From CAYXDR01 sp046498185 (GTDB lineage: Bacteria > Desulfobacterota > DSM-4660 > Desulfatiglandales > Desulfatiglandaceae): 12,728 nt of DNA. Positions 1-7,351 of the stretch are shown here, piece by piece; position 1 is the stretch's first letter, and every line of letters begins with the position of its first letter. The position numbers were made by a program, and so were the translations under genes. The stretch is taken from NCBI GenBank assembly GCA_046498185.1, contig JAWOBE010000022.1:1-12728 (forward strand), in the 5' to 3' direction. The notes beneath the pieces were generated by a model. The model searched no databases, had not been told where the DNA came from, and worked only from the letters and a program-made list of their open reading frames with translations.

Positions 1-924
1 CTTCGGCATATCATAGAGCCGAATGGAAAACACTTGCCCTCCCAGGCAGTAAGGGCGATTTTCAAAGAGATTCTGTCCGCCGCCAAGTCGATACAGGCAC
101 CACTCACAGTGTGCTATCTCGGCCCGGAAAGTTCCAACTCCAACCAGGCCGCTTTAACCCATTTCGGGCAATGCGCGTCCTACCGGCCTTCAGGTTCGAT
201 CGAAGAGGTCTTCGAATTGGTCGAAAACGACGAATGCAGACAGGGCGTTGTTCCAATCGAGAACGCCTTTGAAGGTTCGGTGAACAACACCCTCGATCTC
301 CTGGCCGAACACACGGTGAAAGTTACCGGGGAAATCCTGCTGCGGGTCCGTTACAATCTGCTGACCAATGCACCCGATCCCGGCAGTATCGAAAGGCTTT
401 ATTCCCACCCTATAGCGGCTGCTCAATGCATGGCATGGATCAAAAACCGGCTTCCGGACGTACCCATCGAAAAGGTGGCAAGCAGCGCGATGGCGGCCGA
501 TGAAGCGGCCCATGACCCTAAAGGCGCCGCGCTCGGAAGCCGGCTCGCGGCCAGCAGGTACGGACTTCAGATAATGGAAGCCAACATCGAAGATCATCCG
601 GATAATGTCACAAGGTTCATATCAATAGGGAAAACTATTCCACGTCCAACCGGGGAAGACAAAACATCGATCCTGTTTTCAACAAGTCACAAGCCTGGCG
701 CTCTTTTCGATGTATTGAAAATTCTTGCCAAAAAAAACATTAACATGACCCGGATAGAGTCCCGCCCCATGAAGACCAGGAGCTGGCAGTATCTGTTTTT
801 TGTCGATATAGCAAGGCACGCTGAAGAACGCGAAATTGCATCCGCACTGAAAAAACTTGAATCTTCGTGCGAATTTTTCAAACTTCTCGGCAGCTATCCT
901 GTCGGACGGAGTCCATGGGCTTAA
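1..924 (+). CDS. pheA: Chorismate mutase-prephenate dehydratase (P-protein), 3' part
   Basis: This is the C-terminal part of a bifunctional P-protein, which converts chorismate to prephenate and prephenate to phenylpyruvate for phenylalanine synthesis in the cytosol. The frame is open from base 1, and a TTG at 34 is probably not the start. The residues before the dehydratase (PSQAVRAIFKEILSAAKSIQ, 37-96) match the linker that follows the mutase domain in fused P-proteins. The mutase domain would lie outside the window. The dehydratase domain begins at YLGPE (about 115-129) and has the catalytic TRF motif at 610-618. A C-terminal ACT domain follows, with GALF (697-708) and ESRP (757-768), the motifs of phenylalanine feedback sites. 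Two usually conserved dehydratase motifs are altered: the GTFS-type stretch after LGPE reads SSNS, and PIENS reads PIENA. TRF and the ACT motifs are intact, so I expect an active enzyme. The gene ends with TAA and no clear terminator follows before the repeat. Confidence 0.93.
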   Translation, partial: LRHIIEPNGKHLPSQAVRAIFKEILSAAKSIQAPLTVCYLGPESSNSNQAALTHFGQCASYRPSGSIEEVFELVENDECRQGVVPIENAFEGSVNNTLDLLAEHTVKVTGEILLRVRYNLLTNAPDPGSIERLYSHPIAAAQCMAWIKNRLPDVPIEKVASSAMAADEAAHDPKGAALGSRLAASRYGLQIMEANIEDHPDNVTRFISIGKTIPRPTGEDKTSILFSTSHKPGALFDVLKILAKKNINMTRIESRPMKTRSWQYLFFVDIARHAEEREIASALKKLESSCEFFKLLGSYPVGRSPWA

Positions 925-949
925 AATTGATGAAACCGTAAAAAGTGGC

Positions 950-1058
950 ATCCCCGCCTTATCGGCGTCGGGATCGGTATCGGGGTCGAAAAGGCCGCCG
1001 ATCAACATCCGATACCGATGCCGATAGCAACCCCGACCCCGAGGGACATCGTTGTTTT
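950..1058 (+). repeat. Dispersed ~109-bp repeat, copy A
   Basis: By hand alignment these bases match the reverse complement of 12110-12001, with about 14 mismatches and one 1-base indel (roughly 86-87 % identity). Similarity stops at both ends, so the repeat has defined boundaries. Inside are short units of the GATACC / CGATGCC kind. The left arm 973-983 (ATCGGTATCGG) is the exact reverse complement of 1009-1019, giving an 11-bp stem with a 25-base loop. GGGGTCG (982-988) can also pair with CGACCCC (1034-1040). A T-rich stretch follows, so read rightward this copy might end transcription after pheA; that is inference. It encodes nothing recognisable. It may be a REP- or MITE-like intergenic element, but no target duplication or transposase is visible. 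Confidence 0.8.
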
Positions 1059-1222
1059 GCTTTTTTCGAGGCCATCAAAATTGGAGGATTGGGACCAGAA
1101 GACAAAAGCACCTCAAAATCTCGTAGACATCAACGTGCCATCGTGTTATCTGAGTAACCTCGTTTACAATGAAACCGGGACGGTCAACGCTGAAACAGGC
1201 CGATTTCATCGTGTTTTCGACC

Positions 1223-1229
1223 GAGGAGG
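1223..1229 (+). promoter_or_regulatory. Ribosome binding site of ppiD
   Basis: GAGGAGG lies 9 bases before the ATG at 1239. This spacing supports that start over the in-frame ATG at 1254. The resulting N-terminus, a short basic stretch before a hydrophobic anchor, is typical of the family. Confidence 0.7.
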
Positions 1230-1238
1230 GCTTAACTT

Positions 1239-3140
1239 ATGTTATTAGGCATAATGAGAAAGCATGCTAAATCATGGCTTATTAAGACTCTTATAGCTAT
1301 AATCGCAATCGTTTTTGTTTTTTATTTCGGGTATTCTTTTACATCGGACCGCACGATAAAAGTAGCCTCTGTTAACGGTGAGATTATAACAGGGATGGAA
1401 TACCGGAAAGCCTACAGCGATCTGCGAGAGGCACTATTTCGCCAATACCGGGATGTATGGAGCGACAATCTAGTCGAGACGTTTGATTTAAAGAACCGTG
1501 CACTGGAAAACCTGGTAATGGAGAAGCTCATAAGCACCGAGGCCCGCAAGCTTGGCCTGGACGTCACCGAATCCGAAATCCAGCAGGCGGTCATGAAATA
1601 TCCCGGTTTCCAGACTGATGGCAAATTTGATATTGGCCGTTACCGGGCTCTTCTGGGGCAAAACAGAATGGAACCGGAAGATTTTGAAGCTGGAATAGCC
1701 AGCGAACTGCTGGGAGATAAATTGCGACAGTTCGTGCTGGGGTTTGTACCGGCCACCGAGGAGGAGGCCAGGGACTATTTTAAATACATAAATGAAAAAA
1801 TACGGATAAGTTATATAAAATTCGACCCCGATCGGTATATAGACGCGGTCAATCCATCTGAATCGGAAATGGAATCCTATTTCCAGGAGCATAAAGAAAA
1901 CTATCGCATTCCGGAAAAAATACAGTTGACCTATATCTCGCTGGATCCGAAAGATTTTGTAGACAAAGTAGATCTGCCGGAGCGCACGATCGAGAATTAC
2001 TACGAATACCACCGTGATTCGTTTATGGAGCCCAAAGAAGTCCGGGCCAGACATATCCTGTTCAAAGTCCCTTCGTTGGCTGAAGGCCAAGAAGTCGAAC
2101 AGATAAAGGAAAAAACTCAAACGGTTTTAGAACAGGCCCGGGACGGAGTTGATTTCGCAGGGCTGGCCGAAAAATATTCCGAAGGCCCCACAGGACCTGA
2201 GGGAGGCGATCTGGGCTACTTCACCAAGGGGGATATGGAAAAACCCTTCGAGGACGCAGCCTTCAACCTTGGGGTAGGGGAAATAAGCGATATCGTCCGT
2301 ACCAGCCGCGGCTTTCATATAATAAAAGTCGAAGACATAAAACCCAGCCGCGAAAAACCCCTTGAGGAAGTTAGAGAAAAAATCGAGGCCGATCTGAGGT
2401 TGATCGAAGCAACCGCGATCGCCCGCGAGAAGGGACTGTCTCTGCTGGACCAAATGCCTTACGAGGTCGACCTGGCCGAATATGCTGATCACCACGGTCT
2501 GCCTTCCAATGAAACGCCCCCCTTTTCAAAAAACGAACCGTTACCGGGGATAAACAGCTCCGAAGAATTACGGCAGTCGTTGTTTTCTCTCCCGGCAGGA
2601 GAAGTGAGCGATTTAATGGAGGTGGACGGAAAGTATTATCTCTTTCAGGTCAAGGAAAAAGAAAATTCAAAACTCCCTTCTTTTCAGGAAGTAGTAGAGG
2701 ATGTGAGACCGGACGCCACGAGACATCTTGCCGCCGGGAAAGCTGAATCTGCGGCATCCGAATTTCTGGAACAAGTATCCACGGCAGGAAACTGGGCTGA
2801 GCTGGCGGCTGAACAGGGGTTTAAGATCGTCGAGACAGACTTTTTTTCCAGGATCGACCCAATTGAAGAGATAGACCGCACGTCGGAATTCAACGAAATC
2901 GTATTTTCACTTCATGAAGCCAAACGTTTCCCCGATGAAGTCTTCCAGGATACCAAAGGTGCTTTTGTATTCCGCTGGGAAGAAACCCAACCTTTCGACC
3001 AAGAAGCTTTTGAAAAAGAAAAAAGCCGCTACCTGTATCAGGCCATGACGATGAAACACCGGGCCGCCTTCGACGGGTGGCTGGAGTCCATGAGGCAAAA
3101 AGCCGACGTCAAGATATTGACGCCTCTCGATGAAACCTGA
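1239..3140 (+). CDS. ppiD: PpiD-like membrane-anchored peptidyl-prolyl isomerase / chaperone
   Basis: The protein is 633 residues, close to the usual size of PpiD (about 620). A short basic start (MRKHAKSW) precedes a single membrane helix at about residues 14-32, placing the rest in the periplasm. A SurA/PpiD-type N-terminal chaperone region follows (about 35-200, with VNGEIIT and repeated EAR/ESE helices). A parvulin rotamase domain spans about residues 264-365, from VRARHILF to GFHIIKVED, with the internal GGDLGYF stretch typical of the fold. A second, divergent PpiC-like segment lies around 420-500 (SLPAGEVSDLMEVDGKYYLF). PpiD proteins sit near the SecYEG exit and help newly translocated proteins fold. 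The rotamase domain keeps the family hallmarks, but some PpiD proteins have little isomerase activity, so the chaperone role is the safer call. No terminator is seen after the TGA. Confidence 0.9.
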   Translation: MLLGIMRKHAKSWLIKTLIAIIAIVFVFYFGYSFTSDRTIKVASVNGEIITGMEYRKAYSDLREALFRQYRDVWSDNLVETFDLKNRALENLVMEKLISTEARKLGLDVTESEIQQAVMKYPGFQTDGKFDIGRYRALLGQNRMEPEDFEAGIASELLGDKLRQFVLGFVPATEEEARDYFKYINEKIRISYIKFDPDRYIDAVNPSESEMESYFQEHKENYRIPEKIQLTYISLDPKDFVDKVDLPERTIENYYEYHRDSFMEPKEVRARHILFKVPSLAEGQEVEQIKEKTQTVLEQARDGVDFAGLAEKYSEGPTGPEGGDLGYFTKGDMEKPFEDAAFNLGVGEISDIVRTSRGFHIIKVEDIKPSREKPLEEVREKIEADLRLIEATAIAREKGLSLLDQMPYEVDLAEYADHHGLPSNETPPFSKNEPLPGINSSEELRQSLFSLPAGEVSDLMEVDGKYYLFQVKEKENSKLPSFQEVVEDVRPDATRHLAAGKAESAASEFLEQVSTAGNWAELAAEQGFKIVETDFFSRIDPIEEIDRTSEFNEIVFSLHEAKRFPDEVFQDTKGAFVFRWEETQPFDQEAFEKEKSRYLYQAMTMKHRAAFDGWLESMRQKADVKILTPLDET

Positions 3141-3167
3141 CCCTTGCCGGTAAAAACAGAATCCGCC

Positions 3168-3197
3168 TTGACATACCTGCCGTATTTGTCCCACAAT
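3168..3197 (+). promoter_or_regulatory. Candidate sigma70 promoter of the aldolase gene
   Basis: A perfect TTGACA -35 box lies at 3168-3173. After an 18-base spacer comes CACAAT (3192-3197, 4 of 6 matches to TATAAT), with an overlapping AATAAT/TAATAC stretch just downstream. Transcription would start near 3204, giving a leader of about 90 bases that holds the hairpin at 3229-3262. The -35 is strong and the -10 is moderate. Confidence 0.5.
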
Positions 3198-3228
3198 AAT
3201 ACTGTTTTGCTCCGAACGGGTTTTTAAT

Positions 3229-3262
3229 GACGTTTCGCCGGCATTGACGGAGGCGAAACGTC
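3229..3262 (+). promoter_or_regulatory. Perfect inverted repeat in the aldolase leader
   Basis: GACGTTTCGCC (3229-3239) is the exact reverse complement of GGCGAAACGTC (3252-3262), with 12 bases between. In RNA this is an 11-bp stem ending 18 bases before the ribosome binding site. No T-run follows, so it is not an intrinsic terminator. It could be a regulatory leader stem, an mRNA-stabilising stem, or an operator for a dimeric repressor downstream of the candidate promoter. The sequence cannot separate these. Confidence 0.65.
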
Positions 3263-3280
3263 GAGTCTCATTCGAAAAAA

Positions 3281-3286
3281 GGAGGG
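3281..3286 (+). promoter_or_regulatory. Ribosome binding site that fixes the aldolase start
   Basis: GGAGGG sits 8 bases before the ATG at 3295. The frame extends upstream to a TTG at 3244, but that codon lies in the loop of the leader hairpin and has no good site before it. I therefore take 3295 as the start. Confidence 0.75.
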
Positions 3287-3294
3287 ACATCGAA

Positions 3295-4551
3295 ATGACT
3301 GCGAACGCGGATTACACCCGGGCTTTGGAAATTGGACGCCCACCCAACATTGTAAAACTTTTCCCCAATTCTCACGCTTTGATAGTCAGCGGCAAAGTTA
3401 TAGACAGGGCGTTATTGGCCAAAAAGCAAGCGATGACGATCGCTGCCAACGGCCGTAACCATTTTGTCCTTCGCGGAGCATTGCTGGCAGCCCAGCGGGC
3501 AAATGCCGCGATGATTATTGAAATCGCCAAATCCGAAGGCGGGGCAGGTGCCTATTGTGCGGTTAATTTCTGGAATATCGCACGCCAGGTGGATGCCGTC
3601 TGCAATGAACTCGGCATCACGGTGCCTGTGGCCATTCACGCCGATCATTACGGGATTAAAGGCGCTAAAGATATTGAAACCGGAAGGGTGGAAATACCAT
3701 CATTGTTCGATTCAGGTATTACCTCCATCGCGATCGACGCATCCCATCTCCCTGACGACGAGAATCTGCTCGCAAGCATTGAGCTGAACCCTTATGTGCC
3801 CACATGGGCTGGCTATGAAACCGAAGTAGGTGAAATCAAAGGGAAAGAAGGGCTTTCCACCGTCGATGAAGCGCTGTTTTTGGTCAAGGGGCTGAACGCT
3901 CACGGCATTTTCCCGGACTGGATTGCGCTGAACAACGGCACCACTCATGGCATAGAGGAAAGCGATGCCGGCATTCAGGTGGAGTTAACAAAAACCATTC
4001 ATGAAGCACTCGCTCCTTACGGCGTCTCGGGTGCACAACACGGCACTTCAGGCAACAGCTCCGACCGGCTGCGCGAAATCGCCAAAACAACGCGCACTAC
4101 CAAGGCAAACGTCGCAACCGCGCTCCAGATGATAAGTTGGGGTGTAAAAGTTAACGATTACGGTAATGCCATTCTCGATGAAAACGGTCAGTTTGCAAAG
4201 GTATCCGACAAAGGGGTAACCGATGAACTGTGGGCCGAGATGGTCGCTGACGCGGAAAGCAAAGGGCTTAAAAAAGGCGACTACAAAAAGCTCAATCTGC
4301 CCTTCGAAAACAAGCTGCACGGCTTGGCCGCGGAGATCCGGGAACGCATCACCGATGGCGTGGAGAAATTCGTGTACCGACTGCTGACCGATGTGTTCAA
4401 CGCCGCAGACACCGCACCCTTGGCGATTGAAAACCTGCTGCGGGCTGGAAGCTTCGATGTAGGCGCCAAAGCCGGAAAAATCGAAGACCCGGCCGAGTGG
4501 ACCGAAGAAAAAATCCATGCACGAGCCGCCAAGTTGAATACAGGCACCTGA
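3295..4551 (+). CDS. Class II (zinc) fructose-bisphosphate aldolase family protein
   Basis: The protein is 418 residues from the chosen start. Class II aldolases use zinc to cleave or form fructose 1,6-bisphosphate (dihydroxyacetone phosphate + glyceraldehyde 3-phosphate) in glycolysis and gluconeogenesis; some relatives act on tagatose- or sedoheptulose-bisphosphate. The H-x-D-H motif is at 115-118 (HADH), giving the catalytic Asp117 and zinc ligand His118. An acidic stretch with E175, E177 and E180 (YETEVGEIKGKEG) corresponds to the family's Glu region. His218 lies in NNGTTHG and His249 in AQHGTSG, the positions of the other zinc ligands, and VKVND near residue 283 resembles the phosphate-binding KxN region. 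It is longer than typical class IIA (about 350) or IIB (about 290-310) enzymes, with an extra C-terminal region of about 100 residues. The zinc site is intact, so aldolase chemistry is likely, but the exact sugar substrate is not settled. The downstream nuclease gene is 66 bp away and may be co-transcribed. Confidence 0.82.
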   Translation: MTANADYTRALEIGRPPNIVKLFPNSHALIVSGKVIDRALLAKKQAMTIAANGRNHFVLRGALLAAQRANAAMIIEIAKSEGGAGAYCAVNFWNIARQVDAVCNELGITVPVAIHADHYGIKGAKDIETGRVEIPSLFDSGITSIAIDASHLPDDENLLASIELNPYVPTWAGYETEVGEIKGKEGLSTVDEALFLVKGLNAHGIFPDWIALNNGTTHGIEESDAGIQVELTKTIHEALAPYGVSGAQHGTSGNSSDRLREIAKTTRTTKANVATALQMISWGVKVNDYGNAILDENGQFAKVSDKGVTDELWAEMVADAESKGLKKGDYKKLNLPFENKLHGLAAEIRERITDGVEKFVYRLLTDVFNAADTAPLAIENLLRAGSFDVGAKAGKIEDPAEWTEEKIHARAAKLNTGT

Positions 4552-4582
4552 CCAGCCGGCGACCTGGGCTGTTGAAGGAACC

Positions 4583-4599
4583 GACCGGCGCTTCCGGTC
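4583..4599 (+). other. Small hairpin between the aldolase and nuclease genes
   Basis: GACCGG (4583-4588) pairs with CCGGTC (4594-4599) across a 5-base loop. No T-run follows, so it is unlikely to terminate transcription. It sits 18 bases before the next start codon, whose ribosome binding site is weak, and might affect that start. Confidence 0.35.
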
Positions 4600-4617
4600 T
4601 TACAGCAGGGGCGGGTA

Positions 4618-5649
4618 ATGAAAAAAGCTGCATCATCGGAAACTGGAGCCCACTGCTGGCTCAAGGATCTTGTAGAAAACGAACAGGTGCGTGGCTGTTA
4701 CCTGATCAAGGAAAAACGGCTGGGTACCACCCGGCGCGGTGAACCTTTTTTGAACCTGATTCTCGCCGATCGTAGTGGTGAGATTGAGGCCAAAGTTTGG
4801 GACAACGCGGAAAAAATTTCAAACACCTTCTCCGAGGGAGATGTGGTGAAGGTGGAGGGGTCGACCGGCTCCTATCGAGGTAAAATCCAGCTGACCCTTG
4901 CAAGCGCATCAACTTGTGAGGAGGATTTCGACATCTCGTTGTTGCTGGAGTCGAGTCGCCTCCCCGCCGGGGAAATGTTCAAATCCCTTAAGGAAATTCT
5001 GCATACGATAAAAAATCCGCATTTAAGAGCACTTGCGGACCGATTCCTCGCCGACAAAAATTTTGTGAATGAACTTAAACGGGCGCCGGCGGCAAAAAAT
5101 TTCCATCACGGCTATGTCGGCGGCCTTCTCGAACACACTCTTGGTGTATGTAAGCTGGCTAAAACCGTTGCACCGATGTACCCGTCCCTTGATGAGGATC
5201 TCCTCGTATTCGGAGCCTTCGTTCATGACATCGGCAAAATTCATGAACTGAGATGCCGCCCCGTCATCGATTACACCGATGAAGGGCGCCTGATCGGGCA
5301 TTTGGTTCTGGGAACACGCATGCTGGAAGAAAAAATCCGCTCTCTCAAAAAATTCCCCGACGACCTGGAAATTAAAATCATGCACCTGGTCTTGAGCCAC
5401 CACGGTGAATATGAATTCGGTTCCCCAAAAAGACCCAAATTCCTCGAAGCCTTCGCGTTGCACCTGCTGGACGATCTGGATGCAAAAATAAACGGGCTGG
5501 GGCGCTTTATCGAACAGGATCGACAAAAGGGCTCCTGGACCGAATTCAACCGGCTGTTCACCAGATATTTGCTCAAGGGTGAACTGGAGGTGGAACAACC
5601 CTCCGACAATGCACCCCCTGAACCCTCCCAGGGGACGCTTTTCCTGTAA
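4618..5649 (+). CDS. YhaM-like 3'-5' exoribonuclease (OB fold + HD domain)
   Basis: The protein is 343 residues, close to YhaM of Firmicutes (about 314). Residues about 12-100 form an OB-fold nucleic-acid-binding domain (LNLILADRSGEIEAKVWD, then GDVVKVEGSTGSYRGKIQLT). Residues about 150-290 form an HD metal-dependent hydrolase domain: H163/H164 and H173 in the HHGY...EHT stretch, the H203-D204 pair in FVHDIGKIHEL, and H261-H262 in LSHHGEYEFG. This layout is that of YhaM/Cbf1, which remove nucleotides from RNA 3' ends (and in some cases act on DNA) in the cytosol. The C-terminal ~20 residues are Pro/Glu-rich and probably flexible. The start at 4618 has only a weak purine-rich region before it (GGGGCGGG). 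The gene ends 36 bases from the converging ruvB end, with no convincing terminator between them. Confidence 0.85.
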   Translation: MKKAASSETGAHCWLKDLVENEQVRGCYLIKEKRLGTTRRGEPFLNLILADRSGEIEAKVWDNAEKISNTFSEGDVVKVEGSTGSYRGKIQLTLASASTCEEDFDISLLLESSRLPAGEMFKSLKEILHTIKNPHLRALADRFLADKNFVNELKRAPAAKNFHHGYVGGLLEHTLGVCKLAKTVAPMYPSLDEDLLVFGAFVHDIGKIHELRCRPVIDYTDEGRLIGHLVLGTRMLEEKIRSLKKFPDDLEIKIMHLVLSHHGEYEFGSPKRPKFLEAFALHLLDDLDAKINGLGRFIEQDRQKGSWTEFNRLFTRYLLKGELEVEQPSDNAPPEPSQGTLFL

Positions 5650-5685
5650 AAAAGACGATTAACACCTCTAAGTGGACTTTTCCAT

Positions 5686-6714
5686 TCAGAAAAGCTTGTT
5701 CTGGAGGGGGTTGGTTTTACAGGAAGAAGCAATACCGAAGTGGCGACGGGCTAGTTCGGTCGCCACCCTGCCTTTGGGAGTTCTTTTCATGAATCCCTGC
5801 TGTATGAGGAAAGGCTCGTAAACATCCTCGATCGTGTCTTTTTCTTCTCCAACCGCGGCAGACAGGCTACTCAGGCCTATAGGGCCGCCATCGAATTTTT
5901 CAATTATTGTAAGCATGATATATTGATCCATCTTGTCCAGCCCCTTATCATCCACTTCCAGCATATCAAGAGCCAGGTCGGCGACATCGCGGGTGATAAC
6001 TCCGTCAGCTTCCACCTGGGCGAAATCCCTGACGCGCTTAAGCAGCCGATTGGCCACACGCGGAGTGCCCCGCGCACGGCGGGCGATTTCATACGCACCG
6101 TCATTTTTGATCGAAATTCCAAGGATCGCAGCGGATCGTGTAATGATTTCCTGAAGATCTTCCGGACTGTAGAAATCAACCCTGAGAATCACGCCGAACC
6201 TGTCTCTCAAAGGCGGCGTCAGAAGACCGGTTCTCGTGGTGGCTCCAACAAGGGTAAACGGAGGCAGCGGTATTTTCATCGTCCGGGCCGAAGGCCCCTG
6301 CCCTATAATTATATCCAGCTCAAAATCCTCCATCGCCGGATAAAGAATTTCTTCGACCACATGGTTCAAACGGTGAATTTCATCGATGAAAAGCACGTCC
6401 CTGGGCTGGAGGCTGGTCAAAATGGCCGCGAGATCTCCGGATTTTTCAATCACCGGCCCTGATGTCGACCTGATGTCGACCCCGAGTTCGTTCGCAATTA
6501 TATGTGCAAGCGACGTTTTCCCCAGGCCCGGGGAACCATGAAAAAGTGCATGATCGAGGGCCTCCGATCGTCCCTTCGCCGCCTCGATGAACACCCGCAG
6601 GTTATGTTTGAGTTCTTCCTGTCCCACATATTCATCCAGAGTACGTGGACGCAACGTGATTTCAGAGGGAACATCCACTTCTTCCAGATCAGGGCTTACA
6701 AGTCTTTCTTCCAT
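5686..6714 (-). CDS. ruvB: Holliday junction branch migration ATPase RuvB
   Basis: The protein is 342 residues, normal for RuvB. It is the hexameric AAA+ motor that, with RuvA, drives branch migration of Holliday junctions in recombination and repair. Visible motifs are Walker A GSPGLGKT (60-67), Walker B VLFIDE (107-112), sensor 1 GATTRTG (157-163), the arginine-finger region PLRDRFG (R170), sensor 2 region GTPRVANRLLKR, and the C-terminal winged-helix sequence GRVATELARRHFG. The ATG at 6714 gives the normal RuvB N-terminus, although the ribosome binding site is weak. It is the last gene of the rlmE-yebC-ruvCAB operon, 34 bases after ruvA. After the core domain come about 16 extra polar residues, a common variable tail. 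Confidence 0.98.
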   Translation of the reverse strand: MEERLVSPDLEEVDVPSEITLRPRTLDEYVGQEELKHNLRVFIEAAKGRSEALDHALFHGSPGLGKTSLAHIIANELGVDIRSTSGPVIEKSGDLAAILTSLQPRDVLFIDEIHRLNHVVEEILYPAMEDFELDIIIGQGPSARTMKIPLPPFTLVGATTRTGLLTPPLRDRFGVILRVDFYSPEDLQEIITRSAAILGISIKNDGAYEIARRARGTPRVANRLLKRVRDFAQVEADGVITRDVADLALDMLEVDDKGLDKMDQYIMLTIIEKFDGGPIGLSSLSAAVGEEKDTIEDVYEPFLIQQGFMKRTPKGRVATELARRHFGIASSCKTNPLQNKLF

Positions 6715-6748
6715 GACATCCGTAGATCCCGCCGCCGGGCCGAACCCG

Positions 6749-7351
6749 TCAGGCTAGTATGCGCAGTGCTTCGGTTATAAGGCTTTCAATACTGTTTTGC
6801 TTTACTCTCAAAGCGGCCTTATCGATCGCCGCCGAAGCCTGTTTCGCTGGATACCCCAGGTTGATTAACGCGGACCGGGCGTCTTCCAGTAAATGCCTGT
6901 CATCAAACTGCCGTGAAGGTGCAGACACAGGCTTGAAACCATCTTGAAGCTTAATGGCCCGCTCCCTGACCTCCAACGCTATGCGCTCGGCCGTTTTTTT
7001 CCCGATTCCCGGGATAGCCTGCAGTCTAACAGCGTCTCCCCCCGCAACGGCCGCCAGAAAATCATCCGGGCCGATGCCGGAAAGGATGTTCACGGCAAGT
7101 CTGGGGCCGATGCCGGAAACTGAAATAAGCATAAGAAAGAGACTTTTTTCAAGCTCCGTGGCGAAACCGAAAAGTACAATCGCATCTTCCCTGACATGGG
7201 TATAAATATGCAGCCCCACCTCACATTGATCTTCGGGCAGGGTGTAGAAGGTGGAAAGGGGTACAACCACCTCATATCCCACTCCCCCCACATTGACCAC
7301 CACGGTATTGGTGCTTCTGGCTGCTATAACACCAGTCAAATGAGCGATCAT
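6749..7351 (-). CDS. ruvA: Holliday junction DNA-binding protein RuvA
   Basis: The protein is 200 residues from MIAHLTG, the classical RuvA start. The frame can be extended upstream to 7402, but that would overlap ruvC by 18 further codons and lacks homology-like sequence. Domain I is an OB fold (1-63) with the acidic pin residues E55-D56 at the same positions as in E. coli. Domain II carries two helix-hairpin-helix motifs (SGIGPR about 79-84; PGIGKK about 114-119). Domain III (about 150-200, ALINLGYPAKQASAAI) contacts RuvB. RuvA tetramers hold the Holliday junction and load RuvB. Its ATG overlaps the ruvC stop as ATGA, with a purine-rich GGGGGAT before it, so translation is probably coupled to ruvC. 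Confidence 0.97.
   Translation of the reverse strand: MIAHLTGVIAARSTNTVVVNVGGVGYEVVVPLSTFYTLPEDQCEVGLHIYTHVREDAIVLFGFATELEKSLFLMLISVSGIGPRLAVNILSGIGPDDFLAAVAGGDAVRLQAIPGIGKKTAERIALEVRERAIKLQDGFKPVSAPSRQFDDRHLLEDARSALINLGYPAKQASAAIDKAALRVKQNSIESLITEALRILA

Larger units (their letters stand above)
925..1238. other. Intergenic spacer pheA-ppiD
   Basis: This 314-base spacer holds one copy of a dispersed repeat (950-1058), a T-rich stretch just after it (about 1052-1066), and about 170 bases in which I see no gene. The 70- and 76-codon frames here are low-complexity translations of the repeat (Asp/Pro/Thr-rich) and have no homology-like features. A weak TACAAT (1165-1170) could be a -10 box for ppiD, but no convincing -35 box pairs with it. 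Confidence 0.6.

Noticed and set aside
945..1248. Two small plus-strand frames of 70 and 76 codons before ppiD
   Set aside because: Their translations are mostly the dispersed repeat (Asp/Pro/Thr-rich), with no ribosome binding site of note, and the second runs into ppiD.
1488..2120. Minus-strand frame of 210 codons opposite ppiD
   Set aside because: It is a Phe/Tyr-rich shadow of the real gene without motifs.
5023..5598. Minus-strand frame of 191 codons opposite the nuclease gene
   Set aside because: It is antisense to a gene with clear OB and HD motifs, has no recognisable domain, and its composition mirrors the complementary codons.
5650..5685. Possible bidirectional terminator between the converging nuclease and ruvB genes
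   Set aside because: Only a 3-bp CAC/GTG stem can be drawn. T-rich stretches are present, but there is no stable hairpin.
5923..6462. Plus-strand frame of 179 codons opposite ruvB
   Set aside because: It is the antisense of a fully conserved RuvB core; no motifs and no ribosome binding site.
6460..6481. 11-bp tandem repeat (TGATGTCGACC twice) in ruvB
   Set aside because: It encodes the normal GVDIRSTSGP segment of RuvB with no length change, so it is a codon coincidence and not an insertion or recombination site.
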